DNA of 44,624 bases from Pelagibacteraceae bacterium AG-337-I02 (GTDB taxonomy: Bacteria; Pseudomonadota; Alphaproteobacteria; HIMB59; GCA-002718135), in the NCBI GenBank assembly GCA_003282155.1, contig QBZY01000013.1:1-44624 (forward strand). Direction: 5' to 3'. Below are positions 16,657 through 25,006 of the stretch, in pieces. Made by a program: the position numbers and the translations under genes. A model generated the notes under the pieces. That model did not search any database. It saw nothing but the letters and a program-made list of their open reading frames with translations, and was not told the DNA's origin. Positions within the stretch are counted from its first letter, which is position 1; each line of letters starts with the position of its first letter.

Positions 16657-17997
16657 ATGGACTTAGAAAAAAGAACTGAAATACCTAATTCATTAGAAGA
16701 ACATTGGATGCCATTCACATCTAATAGAGACTATAAAAATAGTCCAAGATTAATGGTTAAGGCAGAAGGTGTTTATTATACTGATCATTATGGAAATAAA
16801 TTAATTGATGCTAGCTCAGGATTATTTTGTAGTCCAGCGGGTCATTCAAGACCAGAAATAAGAGAAGCAGTATCAAAGCAATTAGAGCAATTAGATTACG
16901 TTCAGCCATTCCAACAAGGTTTTGGGGGTTCATTTGATTTAGCTAGAAAAGTTTCAAAACATACACCCGAAGATTTAAATAAAATATTTTTTACTATTTG
17001 TGGCTCATCAGCTGTTGAAACAGCAATTAAAACAGCCATAGCATATTTTAAAGCAAAAGGAGAAGGTCACAGATCTCACATAGTAGGTAGAGAAAGAGGT
17101 TATCATGGAATGAATATTGGAGGAATTTCTGTTGGAGGAATGATTGCTAATAGAAAAACTTTCTCAAATATTCTTATGCCGAATGTACATCATTTAAGAC
17201 ATACTCATTTACCTGAAAATTTATTTGTAAAAGGCGAACCTGAAACAGGTGCTGATCTAGCAGATGATCTTGAAAGAATTGCCGGTAACATAGGTGCAGA
17301 AAATATTGCTGCATGTATTGTTGAGCCTGTAGCAGGATCAACAGGAACTTTAGTTCCACCAAAAGGATATTTAAAAAGATTAAGAGAAATTTGTGACAAA
17401 CACGGAATTCTTTTAATTTTTGATGAAGTTATTACTGGCTGGGGAAGAATGGGCGCACCATTTGCAGCCCAAGCTTTTGATGTTTGCCCTGATATCATGA
17501 CAATGGCTAAAGCAATTACTAATGGCGTTGTGCCATTAGGAGCAGTAGCTTCTCGTGATCTTATCTATGATACTATTATTGATGCTTCACCTACAGGAGC
17601 TATAGAATTTTTTCATGGCTATACTTATTCCGCTATACCTGTTTCAATGGCAGCAGGTTTAGCAATGCAAGATATAATTGAGAAAGAAGATTTATTTAAT
17701 AGAGCAAAAGATATGTCTCCATATTTTTTAGATGGTTTATTTACTTTGAAAGATTTAGATATCATTACTGATATAAGAGGATATGGAATGATGGGAGGAA
17801 TTGATATTAAAATGGATGAACGTTTAGGCAAAGCTGGATATGCTTGTTTTAAAAAATTATTTGAAGCAGGTTTAAGTTTGAAAGCAACAGGTGATTGTTT
17901 AATCGTTGCACCTCCATTTACTTGTGAAAAAAAACATATTGATGAGATAATTGAAAAATTACGAACAGGTATCTCGAACTACATGTATGACAGATAA
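16657..17997 (+). CDS. Omega-amino acid:pyruvate aminotransferase (class III; beta-alanine/taurine type)
   Basis: 446 residues. The start EEHWMPFTSNR is the signature of the beta-alanine:pyruvate/omega-amino acid transaminases. PLP-site marks: GSSAVET (116-122), GYHG (148-151), IFDEVITGWGRMG with Asp256, and Schiff-base Lys285 in MAKAITNG. It transfers the amino group of an omega-amino compound to pyruvate, giving alanine. The overlapping alanine dehydrogenase regenerates pyruvate, the arrangement known for taurine or hypotaurine use (Tpa/Hpa with Ald). With the neighbouring Pta, taurine, hypotaurine or beta-alanine are the best substrate guesses. AAGGAAA precedes the ATG as ribosome site. 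Confidence 0.9.
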   Translation: MDLEKRTEIPNSLEEHWMPFTSNRDYKNSPRLMVKAEGVYYTDHYGNKLIDASSGLFCSPAGHSRPEIREAVSKQLEQLDYVQPFQQGFGGSFDLARKVSKHTPEDLNKIFFTICGSSAVETAIKTAIAYFKAKGEGHRSHIVGRERGYHGMNIGGISVGGMIANRKTFSNILMPNVHHLRHTHLPENLFVKGEPETGADLADDLERIAGNIGAENIAACIVEPVAGSTGTLVPPKGYLKRLREICDKHGILLIFDEVITGWGRMGAPFAAQAFDVCPDIMTMAKAITNGVVPLGAVASRDLIYDTIIDASPTGAIEFFHGYTYSAIPVSMAAGLAMQDIIEKEDLFNRAKDMSPYFLDGLFTLKDLDIITDIRGYGMMGGIDIKMDERLGKAGYACFKKLFEAGLSLKATGDCLIVAPPFTCEKKHIDEIIEKLRTGISNYMYDR

Positions 17998-19112
17998 TGA
18001 GAATAGGTGTTCCTTCTGAGATTAAAGCTCAGGAGTCTAGGGTTGGGCTTACTCCGCAAAGTGTTAAAGAATTAGTAAAGAATAAACATACAGTTTTTAT
18101 TCAAAAAGATGCCGGTATTGGTGCTGGATTTTTAAATAATGATTATGAATTATCAGGTGCAAAAATTGTAAATTCAGCTGAGGAAATTTTTAATGAATCT
18201 GAAATGATTGTAAAAGTAAAAGAGCCTCTAATGAATGAAATTCCAATGATAAGAGAAAACCAAATTTTATTTACTTATTTACATCTTTCAGCTGCTCCAG
18301 AATTGACAAAGGGTTTGATTGATTCAAATTCAATTTGTATAGCTTATGAAACAGTAAGTGATCATAATAATAAATTGCCACTTCTTGCACCTATGAGTGC
18401 TGTAGCCGGCAGAATGTCGATACAAGCTGGTGCGTATTCACTTGAAAAACATAAAGGTGGTAGTGGTTTACTATTAGGGGGTGCGCCAGGGGTTCAACCT
18501 GGAAATGTATTAATTTTAGGCGGAGGTGTTGTGGGTGAAAATGCAGCAATAATTGCTACCGGTATGCAAGCAAAAGTCTTCATCGTGGATAAGTCAGAAA
18601 AAAGATTAGAGGAATTACAAGAAAAATTTGGTGATAAAATAGAACCACTCCACAGTGATAAAATAAATCTAAATGATTATATTTCTAAATGTGACTTACT
18701 AATTGGTGGTGTTCTAGTTCCAGGCTCTAACGCTCCTAAAATTATAACTAAGAAAATGATCAAAGAGATGAAAAGTGGATCTGTAATAGTTGATGTTGCA
18801 ATTGATCAAGGTGGTTGTGTTGAAACTAGTAAACCAACAACTCATGCAAATCCTACATATGTTGTTGATGATGTTGTTCATTATTGTGTTGCAAATATGC
18901 CTGGGGGAGTTCCAAGAACTTCTACACTTGCTTTAAATGCAGTTACTTTGCCATTTATTCAAAAATTAGCTTCTAACGGTTATAAAGATGCTCTAAAAAA
19001 TGATAAAAATTTCATGAATGGTTTAAATATTTTTAAAGGAGCCGTTACATATAAAGCTATTGCTGATGATTTAAATTATGAGTATGCTAATCCAGTTACT
19101 TTACTACACTAG
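17997..19112 (+). CDS. ald: Alanine dehydrogenase
   Basis: 371 residues, the exact family length. All catalytic and substrate residues sit at the standard numbers: Arg15, Lys75 (VKVKEP), His96 (YLHLSAA) and Asp270. The NAD loop LILGGGVVGENAA covers 172-184. It oxidises alanine to pyruvate and ammonia with NAD. The ATG shares a base with the upstream stop (TAATG), so it is coupled to the aminotransferase and recycles its pyruvate. The last four bases overlap the convergent MetE-like gene. Confidence 0.96.
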   Translation: MRIGVPSEIKAQESRVGLTPQSVKELVKNKHTVFIQKDAGIGAGFLNNDYELSGAKIVNSAEEIFNESEMIVKVKEPLMNEIPMIRENQILFTYLHLSAAPELTKGLIDSNSICIAYETVSDHNNKLPLLAPMSAVAGRMSIQAGAYSLEKHKGGSGLLLGGAPGVQPGNVLILGGGVVGENAAIIATGMQAKVFIVDKSEKRLEELQEKFGDKIEPLHSDKINLNDYISKCDLLIGGVLVPGSNAPKIITKKMIKEMKSGSVIVDVAIDQGGCVETSKPTTHANPTYVVDDVVHYCVANMPGGVPRTSTLALNAVTLPFIQKLASNGYKDALKNDKNFMNGLNIFKGAVTYKAIADDLNYEYANPVTLLH

Positions 19113-20158
19113 AAACTATTAGAAGCTTCTACCATCATCATTAATTTTATTTTTGCTAAATCTCGAGGTAAATGACCAAGTCCGCAATCAGGGGCAACAA
19201 TTAATTGTTCCTTATCAATAAACTTTAATGCATCATTTATTCTTGAGACAATTTCTTCTTTAGTCTCAACTTGAGAGCTTGCAATTTTTATTAAACCAAA
19301 AATAACTTTCGTTTGATTAAAATCTTTTAAAAAATTTAAATCATTATACCGATGAGCATCTTCAATAGAAACTGTATCTATAATTGAGTCATCTAAAGCT
19401 TTACTAATTTTACTGTAAGAGTCTAGGGGTGCTTTTGGATAATCCACTGCATCTAATTTATCAGGATAACCACAACAAATATGAGTGATTTTTTCAATAC
19501 TTTGATTATTTATATTTTTAAAGCATCTCTCTAAATTTTTGATTCCAAATTTTAGAGCATTCTCAGGTTTTCTAGCAAACAACGGTTCATCGACTTGAAT
19601 ATATTTACATCCTGCATGTACTAGTCTTTTAATTTCTACATTTATGGCATCAGCTAAGTCTTCACCCATATGTTCATCTGAATCATAAAATGTATTTGCT
19701 ATGGTATCTGTTATAGTCATTGGTCCAGGAATAGTAATTTTCAAATCCTTATTAGTTAAGCTCTGATTTTTTTTCCACTCTTCAACTAAAAAAGATTCTT
19801 TTGCTCTAACCTTTGAAGTTATTGTTGGTAACCAGCATTTATAATTCCCAGTCCTAGCAACTTTTTCAGTGAGATTTGTAAAATCAATTCCTTCTAAATA
19901 TCTACAATGATAGTGAATATAATTTTCTCTTCTAACTTCACCATCGGTAACGATATCAATACCACATTCCTCCTGATCACTAATTATTTCTTTGGTAGCT
20001 TTATTAAATAACTCTTCAACTTTATCACCCATCTTTATTATTTCATCTTCGTAAAATTTAGTTGGATATTCTGTATCTGTACCACCAGAAGCACTAAACC
20101 AATCAGTTATTTTTAAATAGTTTGGTTTTGGATAGGCGCCTATAACCGTCGTTAACAT
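19109..20158 (-). CDS. MetE-core zinc enzyme (second copy, different subfamily)
   Basis: 349 residues. GAYPKPNYL (7-15), TDGEVRRENY (71-80), GPMTITDT (145-152) and QVDEPLFAR (188-196) fit the MetE C-terminal barrel. Zinc ligands are visible as His226 and Cys228 (HICCG), Glu266 (SIEDAHR) and Cys325 (PDCGLGHL). It is only distantly like the product at 4080-5207. The N-terminal MetE half is absent. Likely roles are methyl or alkyl transfer to a thiol; some such short proteins in streamlined marine bacteria serve methionine synthesis. It follows the phosphonate-hydrolase gene by 7 bases on the same strand, so it is probably cotranscribed. Confidence 0.82.
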   Translation of the reverse strand: MLTTVIGAYPKPNYLKITDWFSASGGTDTEYPTKFYEDEIIKMGDKVEELFNKATKEIISDQEECGIDIVTDGEVRRENYIHYHCRYLEGIDFTNLTEKVARTGNYKCWLPTITSKVRAKESFLVEEWKKNQSLTNKDLKITIPGPMTITDTIANTFYDSDEHMGEDLADAINVEIKRLVHAGCKYIQVDEPLFARKPENALKFGIKNLERCFKNINNQSIEKITHICCGYPDKLDAVDYPKAPLDSYSKISKALDDSIIDTVSIEDAHRYNDLNFLKDFNQTKVIFGLIKIASSQVETKEEIVSRINDALKFIDKEQLIVAPDCGLGHLPRDLAKIKLMMMVEASNSF

Positions 20159-20165
20159 ATATTTA

Positions 20166-21701
20166 TTATTCCATTTTTCTGCTAAATGGTCCAGAATTTG
20201 AACTAACGCCTGATCCAGATAGTTTAGTATTTGATAATAGTCTCTCCTGATGAACCATACGATGACTTAATAATGTTGATACTAGCTCATTTTTTATGTC
20301 TTGAAATTCTCTTAGGTTCGATAGATCATTTATTTCCTGAGGATCATTTTCTAAATCAAATAATAAACATGGCAATGAAGGGAAATGAACATATTTCCAT
20401 TTATAATTTCTAATGACTGATAGATTACATTGTTCGGGTGCTAATTTTTTATCTTTAACAAACGAAGTACTTTCTCTAAAATCATAATCAAAAACAACAT
20501 ATTCTTTATTAGATGATTTTTCGTATTTATTATTGATATTGTGCATCAGTGATTGACCATTCCAATCAATAGGGATTTCACCGCCAAGCCATTCTAGAAT
20601 TGTAGGAGCAACATCTACAGATTCTGATAAATGGTTAATTTCTTTTGGATTGTTTTGAGGCACATAAATAAATAATGGAATTCTATAAGAAGAGTCCCAC
20701 CAACCTAATTTCCCCCATAAATTATTTTCATTTAACATCTCTCCATGATCACTAGTAAATATTATCATTGTATTCTCTTCTTGCCCTGATTCTTTAAGAG
20801 CATTCAAAATTTTACCAATATTAAAATCAACTTCAGCGCACATAGCAAAATAAACACTCATAATATTTTTGATATCTTGATCTTTTAAAAGATCATAATT
20901 AATTTCAGAGAAATTTTCTTTTAATAAAAATTTTTTACATAACTCTTCAAGTAGTGGATGTTTTTTTGATAATTCTTTTAGTGAAATATAATTTTTAGAT
21001 AAGTTAATACTATCTGGATTAAATTTACTAAACCATGGATCTGCAACATGAAATGGTGGGTGTGGTTTTAAAAAAGATACATGCATAAAAAATGAATCTT
21101 TAACTTTTTTTAAATCGTTAACAACTTTGTCTGCTAAAAATGCGGTGTCTGAAAATTCAGTTGGGATATAATACGGTTCATAAATATAAGCTTCATCATC
21201 TTTGGGTTTTCTTCCTTTGTATAAATCTTCAGCTTTAATAATTTCAAAACCATTTTGATTAAGATGGTTAGCCCAAGGCTCTGGTTTTCCTCCTGGTAAA
21301 ACACAACCATCATCAAATCCTTCCATTGGTGATTCGTAAGTAAAATTTTTTTCATCTTTTGGATCTAAGTATCTTGGATCCCAAGAAGTATCGGTGTATC
21401 CATAAAGACTTGGATTGTAATTTAATTTCCGAGCTTCTTTAGCGATATTTGTAAATCTTTTATCAAGAGGAGCACCATTATATACTGAACGATGTATAAA
21501 TGGATATAAACCAGTTAGCATTGTAGTTCTCGAAGGACCACACGGAACAATACCTGCAAAGTGTGATTTAAAAATAACACTTTTTTTTGCTAATTTATCC
21601 AAATTAGGAGTAAGAGCATATTGATGATTTAAAAAACTAAAGCAATCGAAGCGCCACTGATCAGCACATATAAAAAGTACAGATTTTTTGATTTTCTTCA
21701 T
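20166..21701 (-). CDS. Sulfatase-superfamily enzyme, phosphonate monoester hydrolase type
   Basis: 511 residues. Metal ligand Asp14 is in ICADQWR. The modified-cysteine motif CGPSR (54-58) sits in PCGPSRTTMLTGLY, where Cys54 would become formylglycine. HPPF (214-217) and the SDHGE metal site (317-321) follow. PCGPSR, GYTDT, IPTEFSDTAF, EYDF-like VVFDYDF and KYVHFPSLP match the phosphonate monoester hydrolase/phosphodiesterase branch rather than classical arylsulfatases. Such enzymes are promiscuous for phosphonate, phosphate and sulfate esters. No signal peptide, so it acts in the cytoplasm on an imported ester. It needs a formylglycine-generating enzyme, not seen in the window. Confidence 0.85.
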   Translation of the reverse strand: MKKIKKSVLFICADQWRFDCFSFLNHQYALTPNLDKLAKKSVIFKSHFAGIVPCGPSRTTMLTGLYPFIHRSVYNGAPLDKRFTNIAKEARKLNYNPSLYGYTDTSWDPRYLDPKDEKNFTYESPMEGFDDGCVLPGGKPEPWANHLNQNGFEIIKAEDLYKGRKPKDDEAYIYEPYYIPTEFSDTAFLADKVVNDLKKVKDSFFMHVSFLKPHPPFHVADPWFSKFNPDSINLSKNYISLKELSKKHPLLEELCKKFLLKENFSEINYDLLKDQDIKNIMSVYFAMCAEVDFNIGKILNALKESGQEENTMIIFTSDHGEMLNENNLWGKLGWWDSSYRIPLFIYVPQNNPKEINHLSESVDVAPTILEWLGGEIPIDWNGQSLMHNINNKYEKSSNKEYVVFDYDFRESTSFVKDKKLAPEQCNLSVIRNYKWKYVHFPSLPCLLFDLENDPQEINDLSNLREFQDIKNELVSTLLSHRMVHQERLLSNTKLSGSGVSSNSGPFSRKME

Positions 21702-21795
21702 ATTCTATTAAATACTAAAGTAATTAAAAAGAAATACACAATTTTTTAAAAAAAAACGTAATAAATTTGTCAATTATTTTTGCTAAAAGTTCAAA

Positions 21796-21807
21796 TTTGT
21801 ATACAAA
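21796..21807. promoter_or_regulatory. GntR/FadR-like palindrome TTTGTATACAAA
   Basis: A perfect 12-base palindrome lies 38 bases upstream of the binding-protein ATG at 21846, in the divergent region after 21701. It matches the GT-N(0-3)-AC style core of GntR/FadR-type operators. No GntR gene is present in the window. TAGGAGAA at 21833-21840 is the ribosome site that fixes the start at 21846. Confidence 0.4.
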
Positions 21808-21845
21808 AAATATACACGATAAATTTATCTTATAGGAGAAAATAT

Positions 21846-23900
21846 ATGTTAAAAAAAATATTCGTAGCACTGGTATTTTCTTCCGCAATGTTTGTATGGA
21901 GTGGAAGCTCTTTTGCAGGCGGTCATTGCGTAGGCTCAACCATGAGCGATGCATATACTGGCGGAAAATATCCACAGCAATATGAGTTATCAGAATACGA
22001 AAGTGCAGCTAGTTGTACGATGAAGTTTTCAGACAACCCAAGTATTGCTAGTATTAATGCAACAATTCAAGGGAACCCAGGAAGCTTACCTCCGGTTGAG
22101 GATAGACTACCTGATGAACCACTTGTTGTAGTGCCATATGAATCAATTGGTAAATATGGAAACACTATTAACTTCTTATCTAATGCAACTGAAGCTGGTA
22201 CTTCAGACATGCTATCTACTCGACATGTTAACTTAGTTCGTTTTGCTGATGACTTGTCAACTGTAGTTCCAAATGTTGCAAAAGATTATGAATGGAATGA
22301 TGAGTTTACAACTTTAACTTTCATGTTACGAAAAGGTCATAAATGGTCAAACGGTGAACCTTTTGTAGCTAGAGATGTTGAGTTTTGGTACGAAGACTTG
22401 ATGATGAATCCAAAGATTCGTGAAAAACCATATCCATATCTATTAGTTGGAGGTGAGCCAATGACTGTTGATGTAATTGATGATCAAACAGTAAGATTTA
22501 ACTTACCATCTCCATTTCCTGGTTTACTTGCTACTTTAGCTACATCTTATAACCAAGCTTTTATGCCTTCACATTTCCTAGAACAATTCCATCCGGAAAT
22601 TGATTCAAATGCTGATGCGAATGCACAAGCTTTAGGTTTTGCAGATGGCTGGGATGCTTTAGCGGCTTATTATGGCAACTCAGGTTGGACTGATACTCCA
22701 ACTCCATTATTAAGAAATCCAGAGTTAGTAGATGGTTTACCATATGCTGCTTATCCTTCTTTAGAAGCTTATATGACTATTGAAGATACTACTGAAGGTA
22801 GAGTATATGCTGCAAACCCATACTTTTTCCAAGTTGATACAGCTGGAAATCAATTACCATATATTGATTATCAAAATGAGAGATATATCAATGAAAATGA
22901 AATAAGATTATTAAAACTTGTTAATGGTGAAGTTGATTATAAATCTCAATCTGTACAACTAGAGTCTGCTCCTCAATTATTAGATGGATCAGAGTCTGGA
23001 GGTTATAATATTCAAATCAATCCAGGTTGCGGAGCCGCACTATTTAGCTTCAACGTTACTCACCCAGACTTAGAAAAACGTAAAGTTTACGGTGATATTC
23101 GTTTCCGTCAAGCAATGTCTATAGCTCTAGATAGAAATGAAATTAACGATGTTGCTTACTATGGTATGGGTGTTGTAGAGCAGTTCACAGGTATGTCACC
23201 AGCTCCTGATTTCGTACGTGAAGATATGAAAATGTATATGACTCAATATGATCCAGATGCTTCTAAAGCACTTCTAGATGAAGTTGGTCTTAAGGACGTT
23301 GACGGTGATGGCTTTAGAGAACTCCCTAACGGAGAGCCTTTTGCTATGAACATAGACTATGCTACTCAAGGTATAGGTGGTGTAGAAGTTGAGTTAGTTG
23401 CTCGTATGTGGAACGATGTAGGAGTTAAAACTTCTTTTAAAGAGGTAACCCCTGATGAATATCGTGGTTCACAATCTTCAAATGCATTAGATGTTCATGC
23501 TTGGGATAAAGGTCAACCATTAGCAATTATTGCAGGTGATCCTGAAACATTCAAAGCGCCTTTTGGAAACTACTTTAACCATACGCAAGGAATGTTATGG
23601 GCAGCTTATATTGATAGTAATGGTGATGAAGGTGTAGAACCTCCTCAATGGGTTTACGATTTAAGTGATGGTATTGATAAATTTCAATCATATGCTTTAG
23701 GTACATCTGAATCAAATGAGTGGGGTGAAAAAATTACAACAATGTTAACAGAGCAAACTTTGTTAATTGGAACTGTAAAAGCACCTTTTCCAACATATCA
23801 TAGAAATGCTTTGAAAAACTTTACACAATTCAAAACAACTTCTTATGAATATTATAGAACTTATCCATATTTAGCCACTCAGTGGTGGTTAGACGAATAA
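21846..23900 (+). CDS. ABC transporter substrate-binding protein, family 5 (oligopeptide/oligosaccharide type)
   Basis: 684 residues from the ATG behind GGAGAA. A 24-residue signal peptide (Lys-Lys, hydrophobic core, SSFA) fixes this start; the frame is open further upstream, but that would bury the signal. SBP_bac_5 marks: FMLRKGHKWSNGEPFVARDVEFWYEDLM near 155-185, a domain II with GDIRFRQAMSIALDRNEINDVAYYGMG, and a late VDGDGFRELPNGEPF. It is longer than typical peptide-binding proteins (about 530) and closer to the 650-700-residue proteins of alpha-galactoside (Agp) or Yej systems. Sugar-metabolism genes follow, so an oligosaccharide-like ligand is plausible. Confidence 0.9.
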   Translation: MLKKIFVALVFSSAMFVWSGSSFAGGHCVGSTMSDAYTGGKYPQQYELSEYESAASCTMKFSDNPSIASINATIQGNPGSLPPVEDRLPDEPLVVVPYESIGKYGNTINFLSNATEAGTSDMLSTRHVNLVRFADDLSTVVPNVAKDYEWNDEFTTLTFMLRKGHKWSNGEPFVARDVEFWYEDLMMNPKIREKPYPYLLVGGEPMTVDVIDDQTVRFNLPSPFPGLLATLATSYNQAFMPSHFLEQFHPEIDSNADANAQALGFADGWDALAAYYGNSGWTDTPTPLLRNPELVDGLPYAAYPSLEAYMTIEDTTEGRVYAANPYFFQVDTAGNQLPYIDYQNERYINENEIRLLKLVNGEVDYKSQSVQLESAPQLLDGSESGGYNIQINPGCGAALFSFNVTHPDLEKRKVYGDIRFRQAMSIALDRNEINDVAYYGMGVVEQFTGMSPAPDFVREDMKMYMTQYDPDASKALLDEVGLKDVDGDGFRELPNGEPFAMNIDYATQGIGGVEVELVARMWNDVGVKTSFKEVTPDEYRGSQSSNALDVHAWDKGQPLAIIAGDPETFKAPFGNYFNHTQGMLWAAYIDSNGDEGVEPPQWVYDLSDGIDKFQSYALGTSESNEWGEKITTMLTEQTLLIGTVKAPFPTYHRNALKNFTQFKTTSYEYYRTYPYLATQWWLDE

Positions 23901-23919
23901 GTCAACTATAAATATACTT

Positions 23920-23956
23920 AAAAGCGGCAATTTTATATTGCCGCTTTTCTTTTTTC
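23920..23956 (+). terminator. Intra-operon hairpin terminator/attenuator after the family-5 binding-protein gene
   Basis: Arms AAAAGCGGCAAT (23920-23931) and ATTGCCGCTTTT (23937-23948) pair over 12 bases around TTTAT, followed by a C and a T-run to 23956. It sits between the binding-protein stop (23900) and the permease ATG (23993). Confidence 0.87.
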
Positions 23957-23992
23957 TACTATTCTTAAAAATCAATTAAGAGAAATCATGCG

Positions 23993-25006
23993 ATGATTAA
24001 TTTTGTTCAATTTACATTTACGAGAGCATTTTTAGCTGTTGTGACTTTACTAATTGTTTGTTTCATAGTTTTTTCTTTAATGGAATTAGTGCCCGGAACA
24101 TGTGCTGAAAGATACTTAGCATTTAAAAATACTCAGGGCTCTCAAATTACCTATGAAGATATTGAAGCAGAAAAAATTCGTTTAGGATTAGATAAACCAT
24201 TCCTTTATAGATATGGAAAGTGGATTTCCGACATTGTTATTAATCAAGATTTTGGTGATAGTTGTATTTTGAGAATGAATATTAATGAACTTCTTAGTGG
24301 AAGATTTACACTTTCTCTAACCATATGTTTAGTAGCATTAATATTCTCATATCTAATTGCTATTCCTGTAGGAATTATTTCAGCCACGACAAAATACGCA
24401 TCATTAGACAATACTCTAAAGTTTGTTAGTTACCTTGGCATAGCATTACCAAATTTTTTAGTGGCACTTTGTATAATGCTTTTTATGACAATCTATTATG
24501 GAGATACGATGACAGGATTATTTTCTCAGCAATATGAAAATGAACCATGGTCATCAGCAAAATTAATGGATTTTTTGGGTAGGGCGTGGTTGCCAATCTT
24601 TGTTTTGGGATGGAATGCAACTGCCTTTGCATTACAAACTGTAAGAGCTTTAATGTTAGATGAAAATGATAAGTTATATGTAATGGCAGCAAGAGCAAGA
24701 GGTGTATCAGGTATGAGTTTGCTTTGGCGTTATCCAGCTAAGCATTCTTTAGGGCCTGTGATAAATTCAATTGGTTTTGACCTTAATAGAATTTTTAGTG
24801 CACTTCCAATAGTCGCTTTAATACTAATTTTAACTGAAGCAGGAGCATTATTAATAGAAGCTCTAGCTAGATCGAATGATCAACAATTAGCAGGTGCAAT
24901 TATTTTCTTACTTACAGCGACAATAGTTTTTGTTAATTTTGTAACTGATATAATTTTAGCAATTATGGATCCAAGAATAAGAAAAGGGGTTATGGGTGGA
25001 GGTTAA
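23993..25006 (+). CDS. ABC transporter permease, DppB type
   Basis: 337 residues with an N-terminal span (about 10-30), a periplasmic loop with GLDKPFLYRYGKW (about 64-76), and five further spans from about 105. The EAA-type coupling loop is MAARARGVSGMSLLWRYPAKHSLGP-like (about 231-255). It forms the channel with the DppC-type product. It contains the expected LVPGT motif near 33-37. It overlaps the next gene by 11 bases. Substrate follows the binding protein: peptide or oligosaccharide. Confidence 0.9.
   Translation: MINFVQFTFTRAFLAVVTLLIVCFIVFSLMELVPGTCAERYLAFKNTQGSQITYEDIEAEKIRLGLDKPFLYRYGKWISDIVINQDFGDSCILRMNINELLSGRFTLSLTICLVALIFSYLIAIPVGIISATTKYASLDNTLKFVSYLGIALPNFLVALCIMLFMTIYYGDTMTGLFSQQYENEPWSSAKLMDFLGRAWLPIFVLGWNATAFALQTVRALMLDENDKLYVMAARARGVSGMSLLWRYPAKHSLGPVINSIGFDLNRIFSALPIVALILILTEAGALLIEALARSNDQQLAGAIIFLLTATIVFVNFVTDIILAIMDPRIRKGVMGGG

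Noticed and set aside
21780-21845. Upstream start for the family-5 binding protein
   Set aside because: It would add 22 residues before the signal peptide and would run through the ribosome site GGAGAA and the palindrome.
21724-21975. 83-codon minus-strand frame overlapping the region D promoter
   Set aside because: It covers the signal-peptide region of the binding protein and the promoter; its translation has no recognisable feature.
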